DNA of 64,000 bases from Sweltsa coloradensis (lineage: Eukaryota > Arthropoda > Insecta > Plecoptera > Chloroperlidae), in assembly GCA_024449915.1 (NCBI GenBank), contig JAMZAV010000102.1, positions 248,001-312,000 of the forward strand. The letters are read 5' to 3'. Below, piece by piece: positions 56,801-64,000 of the stretch. The notes below the pieces were generated by a model, which worked only from the letters and a program-made list of their open reading frames with translations, did no database searches and was not told the origin of the DNA. Made by a program: the position numbers and the translations under genes. The first letter of the stretch is position 1. Each line of letters opens with the position of its first letter.

Positions 56801-59800
56801 TAAAGCGCCAGAATTTCTTAGGGGGATATGAAAGAATAGTGTAAAATCCAGAAATTTTTTCCGAAAATGTAAAATATCCAGTCAGTGTTGAATAATATAA
56901 AATAAATAAAATGTTCCTATTTTTGCAATAGGCACTTTACTTAAATACACTAGAGCTAGAAAGTGTGATATAAAAGTAGTGTTCAGTGTTTGTTTAAGAT
57001 TCATACTAAAATTAAGTATATTTTTCGTGATTTATTAATTATAATGTACCATATAGGGTAGTAGCAAGATTGGAAGTTTAATTTCAAATATTTTAATTTA
57101 ATGGAAATTTAATTTTCAAATATTGTATTTACCTAGGCAAACAAAAGCTGATATATGCAATAATTTATTGTTAATCAATGGAATTTTCTCTCTTAACTAA
57201 ACCGTTGGAAAAGAACTGTTACCATGGAAAGGGAATGTATTAAATACTTGGTTTTAGTATGCCTTGATAACATTCATTGTATTCATGTTGTTTCTCATAA
57301 CCATCGTAGCAGCAACACATTACATCGTTGATCAGACTTTGAGAACAGGGCACTTGATAGCACTAATTTCTAAGTAGGCTCAACTGTAAAACCTCTAAAT
57401 ACCGTGTGGAAGAGGAGAATTTAACACTGCTCTGATTAAAAACCAGTAAACTTAAACTTACGTTAATTGTTTACTGAAATACGTGTTTGCTGTAGGTAGA
57501 ATATAAATCTTTACTCGTTTACATGCCGTATTCCATTGAGACATTTAACAGATATTTAAGATGTTGAAATGCATTTTAATATCAACACAAATCAAGTTAA
57601 TGAAAACAAAGTTAGCAAGAACTAGTTATTCCGATGTTAATAGAATACATTTTTGAAAACAATTTACTCAATAAACGATATCGGATCATTTCTTTGTCGA
57701 ATCAGTTTATGAACTTTGTAAATGTCGTTCGAATACGTCAGTATCATGTAATAAAATGTCGATATACAAATAGAATTAACAGTTGGGCACGTAGTATAAA
57801 AAGAGATACCTACAAAACCCAAGGTTTCACATTCTAAATTAATGTAAAGATTGCGTTTAATTAGTAGTTAGTATTTGTGCATTTGCTTGTGTTACAACTT
57901 CAACTAAAATGAAGAGCATGTTATCGTGTACAATTGTTCGTCATTGTAGAATGCTTGAAGGAAATCCGTTTTGACGGATTTAACGTAGCCAAACGAATGA
58001 GGTTAATTCGAAATAATTGAATTTTAATATGGTTATTATTAATTTTACCGAACACATGTTTCAATCCTTTATTGATTAGTCATTTTCACGCTGACCTCGA
58101 CGAATCACCATATTAGTTGCATATCAATGATTTGAAATAAAATTCATTTGGAATCAGTCTTGAACACTAATCCTAAAGATTGTTTACGATTTTACTTTCT
58201 CTCAACTATTTATGTTGCTAAATGTTGCTATCGCAATGTAATTCGGGAGGTGGCATTGCTCGAACTTATTATCTTTAAGATCATAAATTGGAGTGGTTGG
58301 GCGATTAGAAGGATCCAACTGATTAGTATTAACAAAAAATTCATTACAAATATTACAATCAACTTGTTATATAAACACTAAAATTTATATTTGAAATATA
58401 AAACTTGTAAAAACAATACTTCTGTATAAGAATTCGCGTGGATGAGTGGTTAAACTCACTCAATTTTGTTATCTGGTTTAATTTCTTGATATGCGTGATG
58501 TAACGAACAAGCGAGTTGTTTCATTTGACGTTGGGAAAAATTAGTCACTGTTTGCAAAATTTTGTTGCTTGTATGGCGATAACGTTAACGGAGCTCGCAT
58601 TCGAGTTCGAAATTTTGAATGCAAACTTGTTCTATTGGCCTGTTTGTGCAAACTGTTCAATAAATTTACTTAAGTTAATCGAAATTTTTTTTCAAATACG
58701 CGACAAAAATCTAGATAACATTTAGATATCTCCGGTAAGAATATGTAAATTTATTTTGATAAAGTAGGACATGAAATTACATTTTTAATGTAACGTGCAT
58801 GACGAAAAACGAAGCGAAGTTTAATTTTCAACTACTAATAAATAAAATATTTGAGAAAGAGCCAATTGTACAAGAGTTTAAAACTTTTCCCAAGGAGTCA
58901 AGTCCTCTAGACTGATTACCACAAAGTAGGTTTTTCAGGGTTTACCAATACCTTGGCAATAATAATAATATTGGAAACGCAAACGCCATAAATTTTATGT
59001 GCAATGTGGGTCTAGCAGCTATAGCACGTGCTCGCTTATCAACGCGTCCAACTGAGCGTTTCTAGTGTAATAACAACAATCGATATTTTGTATGTAACGG
59101 TTGGTGACCAAGAATTAATAATCTATCTGCAAAACAATGTCCGCTTAATGGCGATAATGAATGAATAACTTGGACTTGCGACATTATGAGCTGTCAAATT
59201 ACAGAATGATCAAACATGTTATAGCGTCTCTGTTGTTCACTTTCTATAATTTATTTTTTAAATTGCGATTTTTTGTTCTGGTAATAGTAACAACAAATAG
59301 TTAACATTAATATATACCGGTAAAAATATTAACAAATAAGTAAGTCAAATTTGTGATAAAGATACGACATTGTACATATTAATATTAATGAACATCGACA
59401 AAAACGAAGCTTAAAGTTAATTTGCAATATCTATATAAATAAAGATATTAAATGACAAAAAGCGCAATCTTAAACTTAAACATGGTTCTACGAACTCTGA
59501 CTAGTAACAAACCACTAGACACCTCAAAGGACTGTCTTCAGTGTGTCGTTTTCATTCTTCCGTGGGGTATGGAATGAAGTTCAATTCTAGGAAATGTAGA
59601 CTCCTTATCAAAATATACATTTCTATTGTACCCGGCAATCTAAATTTACTTTTAAATCAACATAAATCAAATCGTCTATATAAATCAACATTGCGAACGG
59701 AGAGAGCTACTGAATAACTCAGTAAATTTCCAAAACGCTGGTTACTTTTCAATATTTGACCTAAATTACTCCCCTCTATTTATCTTGCCTTTGGCTCTAT

Positions 59801-62800
59801 ACATATAATCGCTCGTTTTATGTTTTCGTGTAATTGTCATGTGTTTGCCTCGAGACCGGATAACCGACCACATTTGCATGGATAATGGGATGCGTTGCCA
59901 TAGCCATAACCAAGTTTTATTGGCAATACGTTATACATAACAGCAGACTGATCTAAAGTGCATTTATTGATGGTCGGTAGTGGAGTTTGAATATATGAGA
60001 GATAGATTGGTGACCATTAAATAGCTACTGCATAAAGTTGGTTTGCATTGTCATATACACCGCAGTCACACACACGTGGTTATTGTCATTGATTCGTTCT
60101 CTGCACGTTTAAAAGTCGGATAAATATATGGGTCACACGAGCGGAAGAATACACTGCTATAAAAGTAATTAAATTGACCTCCCGTGCGTTCGTCGTTTCG
60201 TTACAAAATATTTTGTACAGCGTAAAGCATAAAATATCGCCAGAACATGTATCCATATTTCGCCATAAAAACATTAATTCCAAACACGAATTTGTTAATT
60301 TTGTAGATAAATATTTTGTGTTTAGGCCTTGCCTGTTATACTTTTTTCTTTTAACATTTTTTTATTAAAAAAAAAATTAAACTTTATGTTAATTTTATAT
60401 TTTTGTACAAATTTGCAATAAATTATAAAAAACACACATTTTCGAAAAAAACACGCTACCAGCCTAGACAGTCTTATTGTGAGAAGATTACAAAACATAT
60501 TCGGATAATCATCACACGATGCCGATATTAAAATGACTTCTGTGCAATATTAAAACGGTTGAAATTGAATTGACAGCAAATTTATTGATTTTGCGGAAAT
60601 GTTAATGGTGGGTCTTTTCAATATGCCTGTAAGGAGTAAGTTCCTTATAAAACGCAGACATTCAAAGTAATCTATCAACTTTTTGATTCGATCAGACTAT
60701 TGAGAAACGTTATTGAACGTTCCATTAAGATTGAATAACGTTTCGTTTAAAACGAGTAGATGGCAGATTGAGTTTCTTCTAATGTAGCAATACTCGATCA
60801 GAAACAAATTTCACACAAGCTACCCCTCAACTGAACGCGCCATGCGGAACGAGCCAGCTTTATTTCGAGATGCAAAGAGTGTGTCCGTAGGTGTAATCTC
60901 GTTTTATTTTCTCTTTTATTGTGCGCAATTTTCACTCAAGCTTTTCGCTTAAGCTGCAGAATAACACATGCAATTTATTTCCGAGCAATTTATTAAAATG
61001 AAATATACAACACAAGTCACATTAATATAACCCGGGGCTTCTGTGTAAGGCCCTAGAGCACGTGTGCCACGTTATTAAATATATCTTGTTGACTTTTTTC
61101 TTAAAAGCGGAAATGTATTCCATGTTTTGCTTTAATGCCGCGTCTTTCTCTTCCTACTTAGCAACGGACAAGCGGTGAAGCTCAACAATACGATAAATAA
61201 AGCGCCCACATTGATAACGAGGCTAATTTAACTAGCAAGGTTGCAGTGTAGGCCTAATGGCGGATCCCGATCCACATATATTTTGGTGGTTGAACGAGAT
61301 TGAGCTGGCCTTGTTTTCTGGGCTCCACCGCTCCAGGGCTAAAACAGTTCCCTTGGAAACGGAAGCTTTAATGATACAAATAATTGTCTGGAATGAGAAA
61401 TATCTATCAGCTGCAAACCTTCCCACGCTTCTTCCTACCAACCAACACCTCACCAATTAAACTGGCTTTCTTTGGTTGAAATACAGTTCCTTTTGTCATC
61501 GTTACGAACTTTTTCAAACGTCATTTCTTTTCTGCAGGAAATGAAGCTCGGAATGTATGTAGTAATTATTTCTACTTTCTGTGAACGTTATCTTTCTCAA
61601 TTGAATGAGTTCAAGAATTTGTTCGGCTTTCGTTTCCGTTTATACGAGTGTATTTTATTTTATTGGTTCTATTTATTAAACAATTAAGCGTAATGTATAT
61701 ACTACGCGTAAGGTAGAATAATTTATACATTAAGCGTATGTTTGTAAGTAACATTTATTTTCAATGAGTAACATACAATATGATATCATGTTCTTATTGA
61801 TTGCGACAAATACTAGCTAACGATATACCTGTGATTTTCTTGGTTATCGACGTAAATTACTTATATTCCAGAACAGTCACTTATAATTCCGTCGTTAAAA
61901 GTATATTGGATTTTATTTTAATTTAATTTTAAATAATGATTACTGAAGACATGTAGTTTCGTTTTTGCAACTGAACGTTTTATGTTTGACTTCGTCTCTT
62001 TGGCATGTTGAAAAAATTATACTTTTAGCTTCCATTATTTAAAGAGGTGTCATGGTTGAATGGTTCAACTTTTTCTTTTCGTCATATGAAATTAGCCATT
62101 GTCAGACACTCATGCTGCAGCGACAGAGGAAAAGTTTTCACAATCGCCTATTTTAAAAATGGCCCCATCAAAGGGACCTGCTTGAATACAATGGCTACTA
62201 ATGGGACGCACTGTAGCATCATTTCTTTTGTCGCCATAACGATCACTAATAAAAACTCCAGATAACATGTATGTGCGTCAAACTTTCACTTCTTTCTGAC
62301 AATAGAAATTGAACAAATGAATTTTTGACGTAGGGGGGGGGGGATATTTATTTTACCCTATGCAAGTGTGCTCGAGTGTGGTGGGTTTATTGTTTTCACG
62401 CTATAGCGGAATGCTCCCTGGGGTGGCTTATGATAATGTTGGTAACTTGGTTTTGTGGCTCATTATTACGAGCCTGGTGTTACACACAACGCACTTATGT
62501 ATTCACTCCACGCCCTCGTGCTGTGTTGTGCAGTGCTGTGCAGTGAGCGCTTGAAGAAGATTTTTTTTGTAACATAAACTTTCTACATTTCTTGATATCA
62601 TTTTGGAATTGATAGAAACATATTAGTGAATAAGCTTAAATTGATGAGTAAAATAAAGGTGATCATCATATGTAGCGGAAAACTGAACTTAGATCCCAAT
62701 GATAAAAAAACGTTGAATTTGTTATTGAAACGGGACAGATAATCTGGATTAAACCTACGAGTGCTTTTTACATGTGCTAAAAACACTTTATGTTTCAATT

Positions 62801-63619
62801 TTTTTTTAAATATTTTTGAACACAGCATGCAATGAGTTTTGTTAGATACTTCTGAGGGCCTCATGCCCCTTTATAGCTGTAAATTGATTTATGTCATATT
62901 TTGTACAACTCCTTAAATAAATAATCATAAAAGTAAGGAGTAATAAATAGTTTTACAAAGAATAGACTACACTAACACGAAGATATAACCACAAACAATG
63001 TGATGCACGGGAGCACATAATTTGTTGTAATATTTCCGAGTGTTATTACAATCGTGTTTTAACGTAAATATTCTCTCCCCCCTTATGTGGAAGTGTTACT
63101 TCATTACCTGGAAATATTGTTTAAATCTAATAAGTTGTACGGGAAAATTGGTAGCTTCCCGATTGCTCCTAGTTAATATCAGGAAAAATGCCAAGCATTA
63201 TACGATTCATATCAAATTTAGAGCCCACTTGCAATCGCTGGTGTTTTATTTTGCATATCGACTTTATTCTTTTTATGAACTTTTGATTTTTTTTTTTTGT
63301 ATAAAGACACAATAATTCATCTACCAGAAACAATAAAACAGTATAAAATTTAGGTACACATTTTTTATGTTTTTAGTGATTTGTTTAAAATGTCACAAAT
63401 CTTTTAAATCAATGTGAAAGTACATAATATTTTAATGAAACTTGAGATAAAATTGATTACAAACAATAACATTTTCAGCGATATCAAAACATTGTTCAGA
63501 CAGATTTTATCATCAATTTCTGCACTACGCAATATTATGTCCTCATTCTCGACATTAATTCACCCTCCAAAGAGATATTATTTGATAAAATTATATTTGT
63601 ACACCATTGAAATAAAACG
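56801..63619. other. Long unassigned stretch
   Basis: AT-rich, with a G11 run at 62333-62343. The block 61250-61460 is less AT-rich and open on both strands (61257-61460 +, 61232-61456 -), but no exon signals were convincing. No tRNA gene, satellite or transposon end was recognised. Confidence 0.4.
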
Positions 63620-63725
63620 TTGCATTAGAGTTGCTACCTGCCTAGTGAACCACGGCGCTATTTGATGTCGGCATGCTGTGGTGGTGTATCACGGACGGTA
63701 CGTGCTGGTTCAAATCCTGTACGCA
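63620..63725 (+). repeat. Possible tRNA-derived SINE fragment
   Basis: GTGCTGGTTCAAATCCTGT resembles box B. The upstream CCTAGTGAACCACGGCG is a poor box A. GC-richer than surroundings. Weak call. Confidence 0.25.
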
Positions 63726-64000
63726 AGCTTTACATCACGCCAGGCTTTTTGTGTATGTTTGACCAATACAACGACGGCGAGGTATCTCGTTGTTCAAGGA
63801 TCAATAAAGCATGATATTATTACTCTGACAACCTCATGGTATTGAGCAGTGTAGGTGTTAAAATGAAGGGGGAAATAGAAAATGTATTTACCCAACTTAC
63901 TTAGTAGTTTTACGATTGTACAAAACGTCCTTTAGCTCGTTTGAAGGTATCGCGACGTTGAATTTAAAAAATCAATGTACCAACAAATTAACATTTGCTT
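63726..64000. other. Window end, nothing recognised
   Basis: AT-rich sequence without supported features. Confidence 0.4.

Overview
The window looks like ordinary nuclear DNA from an AT-rich, CpG-retaining invertebrate animal genome, roughly one third G+C. There are no operons, no long open frames, many microsatellites, tRNA-headed SINE-like repeats and a non-LTR retrotransposon remnant. The species cannot be fixed from the sequence. A marine invertebrate such as an ascidian would fit, but that is an impression. The window is best read as introns and intergenic DNA crowded with mobile elements. No complete protein-coding gene can be supported.

The main content is one superfamily of short non-autonomous elements with the end structure of Helentron/Helitron2 rolling-circle transposons. 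They start TGGATGAG (families A and B) or TAAACGAG (family C), carry the inverted copy of that start 30-45 bases inside the 3' end, then a small AACGC/GCGTT hairpin, and where the 3' end is intact they stop at CTAG followed by T. I count eleven copies: 11063-12000, 12001-12746, 14786-15325, 15729-16255, 21421-22198, 29997-31466 (with a second copy nested at 30217-30980), 34758-35529, 46807-47388, 52414-53413 and 56328-56800. Family C additionally contains a tRNA-like pol III unit.

Other repeats by region: 4.7-5.1 kb, a degraded hAT-like MITE; 10.5-10.9 and 26.1-26.4 kb, two copies of one tRNA-headed SINE; 16.4-17.5 kb, a 5'-truncated LINE between two ATT arrays; 18.7-19.95 kb, nested tandem duplications (161 and about 490 bp); 25.06-25.4 kb, an ACACG microsatellite decaying into GACA-rich DNA; 28.9-29.2 kb, five copies of a 53-bp minisatellite; 42.9-44.6 kb, a cluster of SINEs including a likely 5S-rRNA-derived one, plus a near-perfect 82-bp inverted repeat; 45.06-46.2 kb, a second long inverted repeat and a 432-bp tandem duplication. 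A motif identical to the mature 3' end of tRNA-Ala including CCA recurs in four places, tandemly in two of them.

Protein-coding evidence is limited to exon candidates: a CpG-rich first exon with a possible signal peptide (5620-5710, +), a well-framed internal exon (38600-38719, -), a possible chain of small exons (1964-3547, -), a possible terminal exon (34184-34405, +) and two coding-like open frames (9748-10146 and 27376-27681, -). None could be assigned to a known family.
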